Shown here one piece after another: positions 1 through 9,730 of a stretch of 55,371 bases of DNA. The stretch spans positions 1 through 55,371 of the forward strand of contig JAJTEF010000041.1 in NCBI GenBank assembly GCA_021300355.1, written 5' to 3'. The notes beneath the pieces were generated by a model. It was not told where the DNA came from. It searched no databases and worked only from the letters and a program-made list of their open reading frames with translations. The translations under genes were made by a program, and so were the position numbers. Origin of the DNA: Sphingomonadaceae bacterium (GTDB taxonomy: Bacteria; Pseudomonadota; Alphaproteobacteria; Sphingomonadales; Sphingomonadaceae). Position 1 is the first letter of the stretch; the number at the start of each line of letters is the position of its first letter.

Positions 1-45
1 GAACTGGGTCAGGCGTTTGTTGCGGCTTTAAAGGCAGATTTCTGA
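1..45 (+). CDS. C-terminal tail of an unidentified gene (partial)
   Basis: Frame 1 is open from the first base and ends in TGA two bases before the next ATG. The visible tail is ELGQAFVAALKADF. That is too short to assign a family. The tight spacing suggests it is co-transcribed with the acetyltransferase that follows. Confidence 0.55.
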   Translation, partial: ELGQAFVAALKADF

Positions 46-47
46 TC

Positions 48-605
48 ATGGTGCCTCCATTTGATATCCAGCCCATTTTGACCGGCAAAAAGGTGATTTT
101 GCGGCCGTTGGTGGAGGCGGACTATGACGCGCTATTTGCCGTTGCGTCTGATCCCGATATCTGGGCGATGCATCCATTTCGTGACCGATACAAAAGCGAG
201 GTTTTTATCCCGTTTTTTGCAGATGCCATCAAATCCCGGGGCGCATTTGCAATTTTGGATAGGGCGTCCGGTGATATGATCGGCGGTACGCGTTTTGCGA
301 ACTATGTCGCGGATACCAATGAGATTGAAATAGGTTGGACTTTTTTTGGCACGGCATATTGGCGAAGTGGCGCGAACCGTGAAGTAAAGGCGCTCATGCT
401 GCGCTATATTTTTGAATTTGTGCGAACAGTCGTATTCCAGATTGGGACGCACAATTTCCGGTCACGAACAGCGGTCGAACGGCTTGGGGGCCGCCTCGTG
501 GGTTCGCATAAGCGCGAACATGACGGGCAATTGGATGATTACACCACCTATCATTTGTCGCGCGAAGATGCCTTGTGCGGCGTGCTCGCGGACGCACTGA
601 CGTAA
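48..605 (+). CDS. GNAT-family N-acetyltransferase (RimJ/RimL type)
   Basis: The 185-residue protein matches the acetyltransferase_3 group, which moves an acetyl group from acetyl-CoA to protein N-termini or small amines. It opens with a family-typical stretch (LTGKKVILRPLVEADYDALF, residues 11-30). The core includes an IEIGWTFFGTAYWRSGANREVKAL-like segment around residues 93-115, and the usual C-terminal N-x-R-S-x-x-A-x-E-R-L-G motif is at about 137-147. The substrate cannot be told from sequence. It starts 2 bp after an upstream gene and is followed 1 bp later by a membrane-protein gene, so it probably belongs to a small operon. Family call is firm, function is not. Confidence 0.85.
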   Translation: MVPPFDIQPILTGKKVILRPLVEADYDALFAVASDPDIWAMHPFRDRYKSEVFIPFFADAIKSRGAFAILDRASGDMIGGTRFANYVADTNEIEIGWTFFGTAYWRSGANREVKALMLRYIFEFVRTVVFQIGTHNFRSRTAVERLGGRLVGSHKREHDGQLDDYTTYHLSREDALCGVLADALT

Positions 606-606
606 C

Positions 607-1137
607 ATGCACGGTGAGAGCGCACTTGAACGACGGTTCTGGCGATATTGGCTCGCGGGCATTTTGTTGTTGGCACTGCAAATCGTACTGAACGTCTGGC
701 TGGTGAATGATGTTTCGCCATTGGGTATCAGCGATCATCAGGCCGCGGGTTCAGCCATACGTGTCGATGCCATTCAGGCCGGATGGCAAGCGTCGGGCGT
801 TATGAAACTTGCGCTATCTAGCATGATTTTAGACTGCCTGTTTATCGGCGTTTATTCTTGGGGCGCATATGCGGGTGGGCGGCTATTCGCGTCAGGACAG
901 AACGCTTTATTGTCCCGCCTCGGAAAAATCATCACGGTGGCCGCACTGGGTTTTTGTGCGGCCGATTATGCGGAGACGATCAGTCAGCTCGTCCAAGCCA
1001 TCCGCGGGCAGGGCAGTGATAGTCTTGCCTATGTTGCAGCAACTATGCGGCCAGTAAAAACGATCGCATTTCTCGTTACGTTTTTTGGTCTGCTGATGGC
1101 GTTATACATTCGACGAACAACGCGCCGCGCGGGTTGA
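607..1137 (+). CDS. hypothetical inner-membrane protein
   Basis: The 176 residues contain about four hydrophobic segments, near residues 12-32, 64-84, 104-120 and 152-168. They have a charged start and end in an arginine-rich tail (RRTTRRAG). The layout fits a four-helix inner-membrane protein with the C-terminus in the cytoplasm by the positive-inside rule. I recognise no family motif. It starts one base after the acetyltransferase stop, so the two are probably co-transcribed, which does not reveal the job. Confidence 0.65.
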   Translation: MHGESALERRFWRYWLAGILLLALQIVLNVWLVNDVSPLGISDHQAAGSAIRVDAIQAGWQASGVMKLALSSMILDCLFIGVYSWGAYAGGRLFASGQNALLSRLGKIITVAALGFCAADYAETISQLVQAIRGQGSDSLAYVAATMRPVKTIAFLVTFFGLLMALYIRRTTRRAG

Positions 1138-1191
1138 CGCCGCCACATGAAAGTTTCACCATCGGAACATATTGTTTTCCGGGAACCCTTC

Positions 1192-3066
1192 ATGAAAAAT
1201 CTTGTATCGATCGCCGCACTGGCATTTGCCTCACTTTCCGTTTCGACCGTCGTTATGGCGCAGGATTCCACTGCGGCAACATCTGCGCCGACCGTAGCTG
1301 AGGCAGATGCCTTCGTCGCTGCTGCGGAAAAGGACCTGTTTGACTTTTCGATTGAGGCGGGACGCGTTGCGTGGATTAACTCCACCCATATTACCGACGA
1401 CACGGATGCACTTGCGGCACGCTATGGCGAGATAGGCACCGAAAAATCGGTCCGGTACGCGTTAGACGCGGCGAAGTATCAAGCGCTTCCCGGCCTGTCT
1501 TACGATACCAAGCGCAAGCTTGATATCCTGCGCGGTGGTATCGTGCTGCCCGCGCCGACTAAAGCGGGTGCAGCCGCTGAACTTGCTACCATCACCACGA
1601 AGCTGCAGTCCGCTTATGGCAAAGGTCGTGGCACGCTTAACGGCAAGGAAATCAACGGTTCGGATATTGAGGCTGCGATGGGGTCAAACCGCAACCCCGA
1701 AGAACTGAGAGAAATGTGGGTGAGCTGGCATGACAATGTCGGCGCGCCAATGGGCAAGGATTATGCCCGGATGGTTGAAATCGCCAATCAAGGCGCGACC
1801 GAGCTGGGCTATGCAGATGTTGGCGCGATGTGGCGTTCAGGCTATGATATGCCAGCCGATGACTTTGCCAAGCTGACGGACAAATTGTGGCTTGAGGTAA
1901 AGCCGCTCTATGACGAATTGCACACCTATGTGCGCACGCAGTTGAACAAGAAATATGGCGATGCGGTCCAATCCAAGACAGGGCCCATTCGCGCCGATCT
2001 GTTGGGCAATATGTGGGCGCAGGAATGGGGCAATATTTATGACGTCGTTGCGCCTCCGGGAGCTGGCGATATTGGTTATGATATTGGCGCGTTGCTGGTT
2101 GCCAAGGGCTACAAGCAAACCGAAGCCGGCGATTTTAGCGCCAATCGCGGCAAGGCGGAAAAGGACATGGTCAAGGTCGGCGAAGGCTTTTTCTCGTCGC
2201 TTGGCTTTGCTCCACTGCCCAAGACATTTTGGGATCGTGCGCAATTTATCAAGCCCGCCGACCGCGAAGTTGTCTGCCATGCCTCTGCATGGAATATCGA
2301 TAATGTCGACGATCTGCGCATTAAGATGTGCATCAAGGTGAAATCCGATGACTTCGTGACTATCCATCATGAGCTTGGGCATAATTATTACCAGCGCGCT
2401 TATAACAAGCAGTCATATTTATATTTAAATGGCGCGAATGATGGTTTCCATGAAGCGATCGGTGATGCCGTCGCTTTGTCCATTACGCCGAATTATCTGG
2501 TGCAAATTGGCCTGTTGGATGCGAGCAAAGTTCCCGGAGCCAACAAGGACAATGGACTATTGCTGCGCCAAGCCATGGATAAGGTCGCGTTCCTGCCATT
2601 TGGACTGCTGATCGACAAATGGCGCTGGGGTGTTTTCAATGGCTCTATTACGCCAGCCAATTACAACAAGGGCTGGACCGACTTGCGTTTGCAATATCAG
2701 GGAATTGTCCCACCTGTGGAGCGTGCAGCGGATCGTTTTGATGCCGGTGCGAAATATCATATCCCCGGGAACACGCCATATACCCGCTACTTCCTCGCGC
2801 GGATTTTGCAGTTCCAATTCTACAAGGCAGCTTGCGATATTTCGGGTTGGAAAGGCCCGCTCCATCGCTGCTCATTCTATGGAAATAAGGAAGTCGGTAC
2901 GCGATTGAACGCAATGCTGGAGATGGGCGCATCAAAGCCTTGGCCAGACGCGTTGCAAGCATTTACGGGAACGCGCGAAATGTCGGGCAAGCCCATGCTG
3001 GAATATTTCGCCCCGCTCATGAAATGGCTCAAGGCGCAGAATAAGGGCGCGAAAAAGGGCTGGTAA
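1192..3066 (+). CDS. secreted M2-family peptidyl-dipeptidase (ACE-like)
   Basis: A zinc metallopeptidase of the angiotensin-converting-enzyme family that removes C-terminal dipeptides from oligopeptides. The zinc site is H-E-L-G-H at residues 393-397, and the third ligand fits Glu421 in GFHEAIGDA, 24 residues after the second His as in ACE. The frame is open from 1147, but I start at 1192 because MKNLVSIAALAFASLSVSTVVMAQ is then a clean Sec signal peptide cut at AQ. The product (624 aa) is single-domain, normal for bacterial M2 enzymes, and probably periplasmic. A strong terminator follows. The likely role is periplasmic peptide breakdown; natural substrates are not known from sequence. Confidence 0.93.
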   Translation: MKNLVSIAALAFASLSVSTVVMAQDSTAATSAPTVAEADAFVAAAEKDLFDFSIEAGRVAWINSTHITDDTDALAARYGEIGTEKSVRYALDAAKYQALPGLSYDTKRKLDILRGGIVLPAPTKAGAAAELATITTKLQSAYGKGRGTLNGKEINGSDIEAAMGSNRNPEELREMWVSWHDNVGAPMGKDYARMVEIANQGATELGYADVGAMWRSGYDMPADDFAKLTDKLWLEVKPLYDELHTYVRTQLNKKYGDAVQSKTGPIRADLLGNMWAQEWGNIYDVVAPPGAGDIGYDIGALLVAKGYKQTEAGDFSANRGKAEKDMVKVGEGFFSSLGFAPLPKTFWDRAQFIKPADREVVCHASAWNIDNVDDLRIKMCIKVKSDDFVTIHHELGHNYYQRAYNKQSYLYLNGANDGFHEAIGDAVALSITPNYLVQIGLLDASKVPGANKDNGLLLRQAMDKVAFLPFGLLIDKWRWGVFNGSITPANYNKGWTDLRLQYQGIVPPVERAADRFDAGAKYHIPGNTPYTRYFLARILQFQFYKAACDISGWKGPLHRCSFYGNKEVGTRLNAMLEMGASKPWPDALQAFTGTREMSGKPMLEYFAPLMKWLKAQNKGAKKGW

Positions 3067-3074
3067 CAAAAATA

Positions 3075-3102
3075 GGCCCCGCCGTGACAGGCGGGGCCTT
3101 TT
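3075..3102. terminator. bidirectional intrinsic terminator
   Basis: A perfect 9-bp stem (GGCCCCGCC / GGCGGGGCC) encloses a 6-base loop GTGACA. TTTTC follows on the plus side and an A-rich run precedes it. It lies between two convergent stop codons, so it can end transcription from both the M2 peptidase and the H1-like gene. Confidence 0.9.
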
Positions 3103-3111
3103 CGATTTGTA

Positions 3112-3573
3112 TTAAGCTGCAGTCTTAGGTGGCGTCTTAACCGGTGCCGCCTTTTTTGGTGCAGGCTTTGCGGCTGCAGCTGGCTTAGATGCCTTTGCTG
3201 CCGCCGGTTTCGCGGCAGCCTTCGGGGCAGGCTTGGTTGCCACAGCTTTTTTAGCAACGGGCTTTTTGGCAGCTGGCTTCTTTGCCGGCGCCTTTGTCCC
3301 GGCCGTTTTGCGGTCATAAACCTTTTTGCCAGCAACGGCGGCTGCGGCAGTGGCGATAACTGCGCCTGCAACAGCAGCAGTCTTGCCGGGGTTTTCCTTG
3401 ATCACGGATCCAGCCGTCGCAGCTGCAGTGGACGCTTGATCGACCGCGGATTTTGCCGTCTTCGACGCGGATTGCGCGACCGAACGCGCGCTGCCTGTCA
3501 AGCCGTCGGCGAATGCGCGGAATTTGTTTAGCAGCTTGTCGAGCGGTCCGGTGTTTTCGGGTTTCTTCGGCAT
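3112..3573 (-). CDS. Lys/Ala-rich histone-H1-like protein with a hydrophobic segment
   Basis: This 153-residue protein has three parts. An N-terminal amphipathic, Ala/Ser-rich stretch (about 1-62) resembles DUF883/ElaB-type stress proteins. A hydrophobic Ala/Val segment (about 64-81) could span the membrane. A C-terminal tail (about 88-153) has many KPAAKK-type repeats like histone H1 and bacterial AlgP/HctB-like proteins. A near-perfect ribosome site (AAGGAGGT) stands 9 bases before the ATG, so it is probably well expressed. The tail could bind DNA or acidic polymers, and with the hydrophobic segment this hints at a membrane-tethered nucleoid or envelope factor. That role is inference only; low-complexity tails are hard to assign. 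Confidence 0.8.
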   Translation of the reverse strand: MPKKPENTGPLDKLLNKFRAFADGLTGSARSVAQSASKTAKSAVDQASTAAATAGSVIKENPGKTAAVAGAVIATAAAAVAGKKVYDRKTAGTKAPAKKPAAKKPVAKKAVATKPAPKAAAKPAAAKASKPAAAAKPAPKKAAPVKTPPKTAA

Positions 3574-3635
3574 GGGCCGTACCTCCTTGGTTATATTTTA
3601 GGGATAATCAATTGCTTCAGTTTTCGTTCCTGACC

Positions 3636-5075
3636 CTATCTGAAGGGCGGTTCGTTAAAGGCGCGAAGTTTGCGACTGTGCAGGCTATTTCCCGCCTCCC
3701 TAAGCAGCTCGCATGTCTGGATGCCGATTTGCAAATGGGCGGCGATGGCTTCTTCATAAAAACGGTTGGCTTGCCCCGGTAGCTTGATTTCGCCGTGCAG
3801 CGGCTTGTCGGACACGCATAGCAATGTGCCATAAGGTACGCGGAAGCGATATCCTTGGGCCGCGATGGTCGCTGATTCCATGTCTATCGCAATCGCACGG
3901 CTTTGTGAAAAGCGCAGGGCCGATGCCGAATAACGCAACTCCCAATTGCGGTCGTCTGTCGTAACCACTGTGCCCGTGCGCATGCGCCGTTTCAGATTGG
4001 CACCGCTGGTACCCGAAACATGCTCTGCCGCACTTGCCAGTGCCTGCTGCACTTCCGCGATGGGCGGAATTGGAATTTCGGGTGGCAGCACGTCATCCAA
4101 TATATGGTCATCGCGCAGATAGGCATGCGCCAGGACATAATCCCCAATCCGCTGCGTTTCACGAAGGCCGCCGCAATGGCCAATCATCAGCCATGCTTCG
4201 GGGCGTAGCACCGCCAAATGGTCGCAGATTGTCTTGGCATTGGAAGGCCCAACGCCGATATTGACAAGGGTAATCCCCGACCGGTCCGGCGCGATAAGAT
4301 GGTAAGCCGGCATCTGGTGCCGCCGCCATGTGCTGTCCGCAACAAGCTGCGCCGCGTTGTCGGTAGGTTTGTCGACATACAGACCGCCAGCGCCCGACAA
4401 GGCGGTGTAACGGCCATTGCCAACTTGCGTGCATGCCCAACTGACAAACTCATCCACGTACCGATGGTAGTTCGTAAACAGGATGTAATGCTGAACATCC
4501 TCGGCGGGCGCGCCGGTATAATGGCGAAGGCGCGCGAGTGAGAAATCGGTGCGCAGGCCGTCAAACAAAGCAAGCGGCGCATTGCCCTTGATCCGCAGCA
4601 GTCCGTCGGCGATTTCATCGCCAATGTCGGCAAGCTCGGTCGTGGGGAAATGGCGTGCAAGTTCGTTGGGACTGACTGTGCCCAGTTCCAAATCCGCCGA
4701 CCCATCTAGAACATAGGGAAAGGGAATTTCCTGTTTGCTGCGGCCAACCGAAATCTCCAGCTCATATTGCCCAATCAGCAGATGGAGTTGCTCACCGATA
4801 TAGTCGGCAAACAAATCTGGCTTGGTAAATGTGGTCCGGAATGTTCCGACTTTCTCAAGCTTGCCAAATGCAAGGTTGGACTGCGTCTCGCGCTGCTTAC
4901 CGGCGTAGGTTATGACCAATTCGGGATAACAGAAATCATTGTTGGCGCGTTGGTCGGATGAAGGCGGTGTCCGATCCTTCAAATAATGGGCAAGGGCAGT
5001 TTGTAAGCGTTTTACCGAGGCATCATATTCGGTAACGAGTTGATTAATGATGTTTTGAGCTTGTTCACTAGGCAT
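3636..5075 (-). CDS. amn: AMP nucleosidase
   Basis: The enzyme hydrolyses AMP to adenine and ribose-5-phosphate, draining the AMP pool and feeding purine salvage. The 479-residue length is typical. The N-terminal AMP-nucleosidase domain spans roughly residues 1-170. The C-terminal phosphorylase/PNP-like domain carries LVNIGVGPSNAKTICDHLAVL (about 275-295), WLMIGHCGGLRETQRIGDYVLAHAY and AIDMESATIAAQGYRFRVPYGTLLCVSDKPLHGEIKLPG near the end, all family signatures. It lies 62 bp downstream of the H1-like gene on the same strand and 93 bp from the Prx gene, with a terminator between. Cytosolic; call secure. Confidence 0.94.
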   Translation of the reverse strand: MPSEQAQNIINQLVTEYDASVKRLQTALAHYLKDRTPPSSDQRANNDFCYPELVITYAGKQRETQSNLAFGKLEKVGTFRTTFTKPDLFADYIGEQLHLLIGQYELEISVGRSKQEIPFPYVLDGSADLELGTVSPNELARHFPTTELADIGDEIADGLLRIKGNAPLALFDGLRTDFSLARLRHYTGAPAEDVQHYILFTNYHRYVDEFVSWACTQVGNGRYTALSGAGGLYVDKPTDNAAQLVADSTWRRHQMPAYHLIAPDRSGITLVNIGVGPSNAKTICDHLAVLRPEAWLMIGHCGGLRETQRIGDYVLAHAYLRDDHILDDVLPPEIPIPPIAEVQQALASAAEHVSGTSGANLKRRMRTGTVVTTDDRNWELRYSASALRFSQSRAIAIDMESATIAAQGYRFRVPYGTLLCVSDKPLHGEIKLPGQANRFYEEAIAAHLQIGIQTCELLREAGNSLHSRKLRAFNEPPFR

Positions 5076-5110
5076 GGATACACATCACCGAAATTTCCAA
5101 TTTTCGCAAC

Positions 5111-5138
5111 AAAAAAAGGGAGGGTTGCCCCTCCCTTT
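5111..5138 (-). terminator. intrinsic terminator downstream of the peroxiredoxin gene
   Basis: A 10-bp stem (AAAGGGAGGG / CCCTCCCTTT) has a TTGC loop. Read on the minus strand it ends in seven T. It sits 30 bp beyond the Prx stop and separates that gene from amn. Confidence 0.88.
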
Positions 5139-5168
5139 AAATACCCAAAAGGGCAGGGTTTCGTAAAC

Positions 5169-5648
5169 TTAAAGCTGACCGAGCATATATTCAGCAGAGC
5201 TAACGTTGAAGTCACCAGGGGCTTCGACATTCACATGCTCAACGACGCCGTCATTGACGACAAGCGAGAAGCGCTGACCGCGCTTGCCCATGCCAAATGC
5301 CGAACCGTCCATTTCGAGGCCAAGTGCAGCGGCGAAATCGCCATTGCCATCGGCCAACATGGTGATCGCGTCTGATCCGCCAGACTTGTTCCATGCTCCA
5401 AGGACGAATGCGTCGTTCACGGCGGTGCAGGCGATTTCATCAATGCCCTTGGCGGCAAGTTCACCGGACTTTTCAACAAAGCCGGGAAGGTGACGGGCAG
5501 AGCAAGTTGGCGTGAACGCTCCGGGAACCGAAAACAGCGCAACGCGGCGGCCAGCGAAATATTCTGCGGACTGGACAGGCTGCGGGCCTTCAGCGGTCGC
5601 CTTTACCAACTTAACGTCAGGGATTTTGTCGCCAACGGAGATGCTCAT
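5169..5648 (-). CDS. Prx5-type peroxiredoxin (glutathione/thioredoxin peroxidase)
   Basis: A 159-residue thiol peroxidase that reduces H2O2 and organic hydroperoxides. The peroxidatic cysteine is Cys49 in PGAFTPTCSARHLPGF, the classic Prx5 motif P-x-x-x-T-x-x-C. The rest (DAFVLGAWNKSGG, MLADGNGDFAAALGLEMD, RGQRFSLVVNDGVVEHVNVE) is collinear with bacterial and plant type II Prx. I start at MSISVGDK (5648), which has AAGGA upstream; the frame is open 19 codons further. No glutaredoxin domain is fused and no second conserved Cys is seen, so it is probably a 1-Cys Prx recycled by glutathione/glutaredoxin. It stands alone with its own terminator. Confidence 0.94.
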   Translation of the reverse strand: MSISVGDKIPDVKLVKATAEGPQPVQSAEYFAGRRVALFSVPGAFTPTCSARHLPGFVEKSGELAAKGIDEIACTAVNDAFVLGAWNKSGGSDAITMLADGNGDFAAALGLEMDGSAFGMGKRGQRFSLVVNDGVVEHVNVEAPGDFNVSSAEYMLGQL

Positions 5649-5856
5649 ATTTGGATTCCTTTTGAATGTGGGGTTGGTTGCATATTCCGGGACCCGCTGG
5701 GGCAAGTCAAGTAGCGGTTCCTCTTCAGTCGTAAATTGCGTTCCTCAAATCACGAAATAGCGGGCTGCATTGCCATATAAAGCAATCTTTATATTTGATT
5801 TCGTTAAAAGCTGCAGCTAAGGGCAGGACGTCAAAAACCTCCCGGAGACCAAGCCT

Positions 5857-7251
<1,395 letters not shown>

Positions 7252-7275
7252 TTCATCGTCTTTCGAGACCTAAGA

Positions 7276-7308
7276 AAAGCCCGCTGCGGAAACGTGGCGG
7301 GCTTTTTT
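7276..7308 (+). terminator. intrinsic terminator after ahcY
   Basis: The 9-bp stem AAAGCCCGC / GCGGGCTTT has a 12-base loop and is followed by TTT. It closes the ahcY transcript 25 bp after its stop. Confidence 0.92.
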
Positions 7309-7365
7309 CGTTGCGCGGCGCAAGCATTTGGGCATTAGCTTGTTCTGGGTAAATTAAAGGGCTTC

Positions 7366-7668
7366 ATGACGATGACAGGCACCGGCCTGCCAATTGCACT
7401 GATCGGGGTTTTAATGGTTGCACGTTGGCAAGGCGATGCCCTTGAACTCGTCGTGTCAGACAATGGGCTGGGTATGCGCGAGGCAGACGTCCTGCGCGTT
7501 TCTTCGGACAATGCGGTTCCAAAGAACGCCGATAGCAACGGTTCAATCACGCAGGGTTTAGGCTTGCCTTTGGCGCGTCAAATTATTGAATCGCACGGTG
7601 GGACGTTGCAGCTGCATTCTGCGCCGGGCAAAGGCACGACGGTTATCATGGTGTTGCCGCGGTCATGA
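7366..7668 (+). pseudogene. remnant of a sensor histidine kinase (ATPase C-terminal half only)
   Basis: The 100 residues match the end of a HATPase_c domain: DNGLGM (G1 box, about 32-37), QGLGLPLARQIIESHGGTLQLHSAPGKGTTVIMVLP (G2 box to C-terminus). The phospho-acceptor His box, the N box and any sensor domain are missing; upstream in frame there is a TAG at 7336-7338. A ribosome site (AAAGGG) stands before the ATG, and its TGA overlaps the tsaE ATG (ATGA), as expected if the complete ancestor was coupled to tsaE. It cannot be a working kinase alone. It may still be translated to help tsaE expression. Confidence 0.78.
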
Positions 7669-8096
7669 TTATTGCGACCGATGTGGATATGCGCGAATAT
7701 GGTCGCGCATTGGCGAAGAAATTGTCGCCATCAGATTGGGTCGCCATCAACGGGCCGCTGGGCGCTGGAAAGACCGTATTGTGCGCTGGCATATTGGCAG
7801 GCCTCGGATTTGAAGGCGAAGTGGCGAGCCCATCCTACGCCATTGTGCATAGCTACGAACCGCCAGAGGTTTTGGTTGCCGTTGCCCATGTCGATTTGTA
7901 TCGCTTGGATAATATCGACGATTTGGACGAATTAGGGCTCATCGCCGAACGCAGCGATCGCGTCACGCTGGTGGAGTGGGCTGAACGCTTCGGTGGCGGC
8001 TATGTGCGGCCCAGCCATGTAATCGATATCGTACCGCAAGCGGACGGCAGCAGAATTTTGACTTTGAAAATGGATAATGATGACACCCGTAACTGA
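7665..8096 (+). CDS. tsaE: tRNA threonylcarbamoyladenosine biosynthesis ATPase
   Basis: TsaE supplies the ATPase activity that cycles the TsaD-TsaB complex making t6A37 in ANN-decoding tRNAs. The Walker A motif is GPLGAGKT at residues 30-37. SPSYAIVHSYE and HVDLYRLDNIDDLDELGL (family H-x-D-x-Y-R-L), then VTLVEWAERF, complete the family pattern. The length of 143 aa is normal. It overlaps the histidine-kinase remnant by 4 bp and the next gene by about 20 bp, so it sits inside a translationally coupled operon. Cytosolic and likely essential by family knowledge. Confidence 0.94.
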   Translation: MIIATDVDMREYGRALAKKLSPSDWVAINGPLGAGKTVLCAGILAGLGFEGEVASPSYAIVHSYEPPEVLVAVAHVDLYRLDNIDDLDELGLIAERSDRVTLVEWAERFGGGYVRPSHVIDIVPQADGSRILTLKMDNDDTRN

Positions 8097-9009
8097 TATG
8101 GTTCCGCCCGCTGGACTGGACGAATTTTTAACGCGCCACGGTTGGACCGATGCGCAGATATCCCCGGTGGCGGGCGATGCGTCTTTCCGCCGCTATTTCC
8201 GCGTGAATTCGGCTACGCGGGGCAAAGCCATATTGATGGATGCGCCACCGCCGCCAGAAATTTATGGCACGGACTTGACCCGCGGACTGGTGTTGCTTGA
8301 AGATTTTGGCGACCGCAGGATGCGCGAGCATCTGGATGATCACCCAGCGGATGAGGCCCAGATATACCGCGCCGCTATTGATACGATTGTGCGATTGGCA
8401 GCCACCCCTGCAGCGGATGCGCAACCCTATGACATGGCGACCTATCTGCGCGAAGTGCAGCTGCTCACCGAATGGTATATGCCGGCGATGGGGCTTTCCT
8501 GTGACGCGAGCGCATTTGACCAGATGTGGGTTGATGCGCTGGCTCCATTGGCGTCTTGCCAAGATGTCACAGTCTTGCGGGATTATCATGCCGAAAACAT
8601 CATGCTGCTTGATGATGGGGAACAAGGCATCATCGATTTTCAAGATGCGCTGGTGGGTCATCCGGCATATGATTTGGTATCGTTGCTGCAAGACGCGCGG
8701 CGCGATGTCCGCCCAGAGTTTGAGGCAGACATGCTGGCTTATTATCTGACGGCGGCCAATCCGGGACCTGACTTTGACGCGCATTATGCGTTGCTGGGTG
8801 CGCAGCGGAATACCAAGATTATCGGTATATTTACGCGGCTGTGGAAGCGGGATGGTAAGGAGAGATATTTGTCCTTTCTGCCACGCATGTGGAGCTTGCT
8901 GGAACGCGATTTGGCGCACCCGGCACTTGCGAACGTTAAGCAATGGTTCGATACCCATATTCCCACTGAAGTCCGCAGCCTTAGCCCATTAGACATTACG
9001 CATGGTTAA
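8077..9009 (+). CDS. amgK: N-acetylmuramate/N-acetylglucosamine anomeric kinase
   Basis: An aminoglycoside-phosphotransferase-fold kinase of 310 residues. Catalytic-loop residues are in LRDYHAENIMLL (about 167-178), and the metal-binding IIDFQDALVGHPAYDLVSLL follows (about 187-206). AmgK phosphorylates MurNAc at C1, the first step of the MurNAc-to-UDP-MurNAc recycling route that bypasses de novo synthesis. The assignment rests on the fold plus the directly overlapping murU gene, the standard pairing. The 8077 ATG overlaps the end of tsaE; the ATG at 8098 (MVPPAGLDEFL) is an equally possible start. Cytosolic. Confidence 0.86.
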   Translation: MMTPVTDMVPPAGLDEFLTRHGWTDAQISPVAGDASFRRYFRVNSATRGKAILMDAPPPPEIYGTDLTRGLVLLEDFGDRRMREHLDDHPADEAQIYRAAIDTIVRLAATPAADAQPYDMATYLREVQLLTEWYMPAMGLSCDASAFDQMWVDALAPLASCQDVTVLRDYHAENIMLLDDGEQGIIDFQDALVGHPAYDLVSLLQDARRDVRPEFEADMLAYYLTAANPGPDFDAHYALLGAQRNTKIIGIFTRLWKRDGKERYLSFLPRMWSLLERDLAHPALANVKQWFDTHIPTEVRSLSPLDITHG

Positions 9010-9730
9010 GCATGTGAACACCGCAATGATCATGGCAGCGGGCAAGGGGACGCGGATGATGCCGCTCACCGCTGACCGCCCAAAGCCATTGGTTGAGGTT
9101 GGCGGCGTCGCCTTGCTGGATCATGTTCTGGATCATTTGCGTGATGCCGGCGTTGGCAAGATTGTCGTCAATGCACATTATCGCGCCGATCAGGTTGAAT
9201 CGCATCTTGCCGCCCATGCGACGGATTTTGACGTGTCGATATCCGACGAGCGCGATTTGCTGCGCGATACAGGCGGCGGGCTGGTTCAGGCATTGCCGAT
9301 GATTTTGGACGATCCGTTCATCTGCGTGAATGCGGACAATTGGTGGACCAACGACGGCGAGAATGCGATTTCACGCCTGATGGCGCATTGGGATGCTGCA
9401 CGCATGGATGTGCTGATGTTGCTGGTGCCATTGGCGACGGCATATAACAGCCAAGGCATTGGTGACTTTAACATGGATACAGATGGCCGGCTGTCGCGTC
9501 GCGTGGGTGACGCACCTGCGCCTTATGTCTGGACAGGCATTCAGCTGCTTTCCAAAAAGCTGATTGTTGACCCACCGTCCGACGTTTTTTCGACCAACGT
9601 CTTTTGGGATCGTGCGATTGCCCACGGCCGGTGCATGGGGTTGGTGCACGAGGGAATGTGGTTTGACGTCGGCTGTCCCGCGGCAATTACCGCCACAGAA
9701 GAACGCTTGGGCCTGCATGGCATCGGATAA
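9002..9730 (+). CDS. murU: N-acetylmuramate alpha-1-phosphate uridylyltransferase
   Basis: A 242-residue nucleotidyltransferase of the NTP_transferase fold. The signature GKGTRMMPLT followed by DRPKPLVEVGG lies at residues 14-34. VVNAHYRADQVESHL and the metal-binding VNADNW (about 109-114) follow. With AmgK it makes UDP-MurNAc from MurNAc-1-phosphate and UTP, feeding recycled wall sugar back to MurC. The start overlaps amgK by 8 bp. A GlmU/RmlA-like activity on another sugar-phosphate is the alternative, but the amgK partner favours MurU. Confidence 0.87.
   Translation: MVKHVNTAMIMAAGKGTRMMPLTADRPKPLVEVGGVALLDHVLDHLRDAGVGKIVVNAHYRADQVESHLAAHATDFDVSISDERDLLRDTGGGLVQALPMILDDPFICVNADNWWTNDGENAISRLMAHWDAARMDVLMLLVPLATAYNSQGIGDFNMDTDGRLSRRVGDAPAPYVWTGIQLLSKKLIVDPPSDVFSTNVFWDRAIAHGRCMGLVHEGMWFDVGCPAAITATEERLGLHGIG

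Noticed and set aside
5706-5856. Possible SAH riboswitch before ahcY
   Set aside because: I could not find the conserved core of the known SAH riboswitch, only an AT-rich leader and a GGAG ribosome site.
8128-8958. 276-codon minus-strand frame opposite amgK
   Set aside because: Shadow of amgK without its own ribosome site or recognisable domain.
9564-9716. Longer start for addB
   Set aside because: The extra 51 residues are murU read out of frame; the family-like N-terminus begins at MASDNATAQ.
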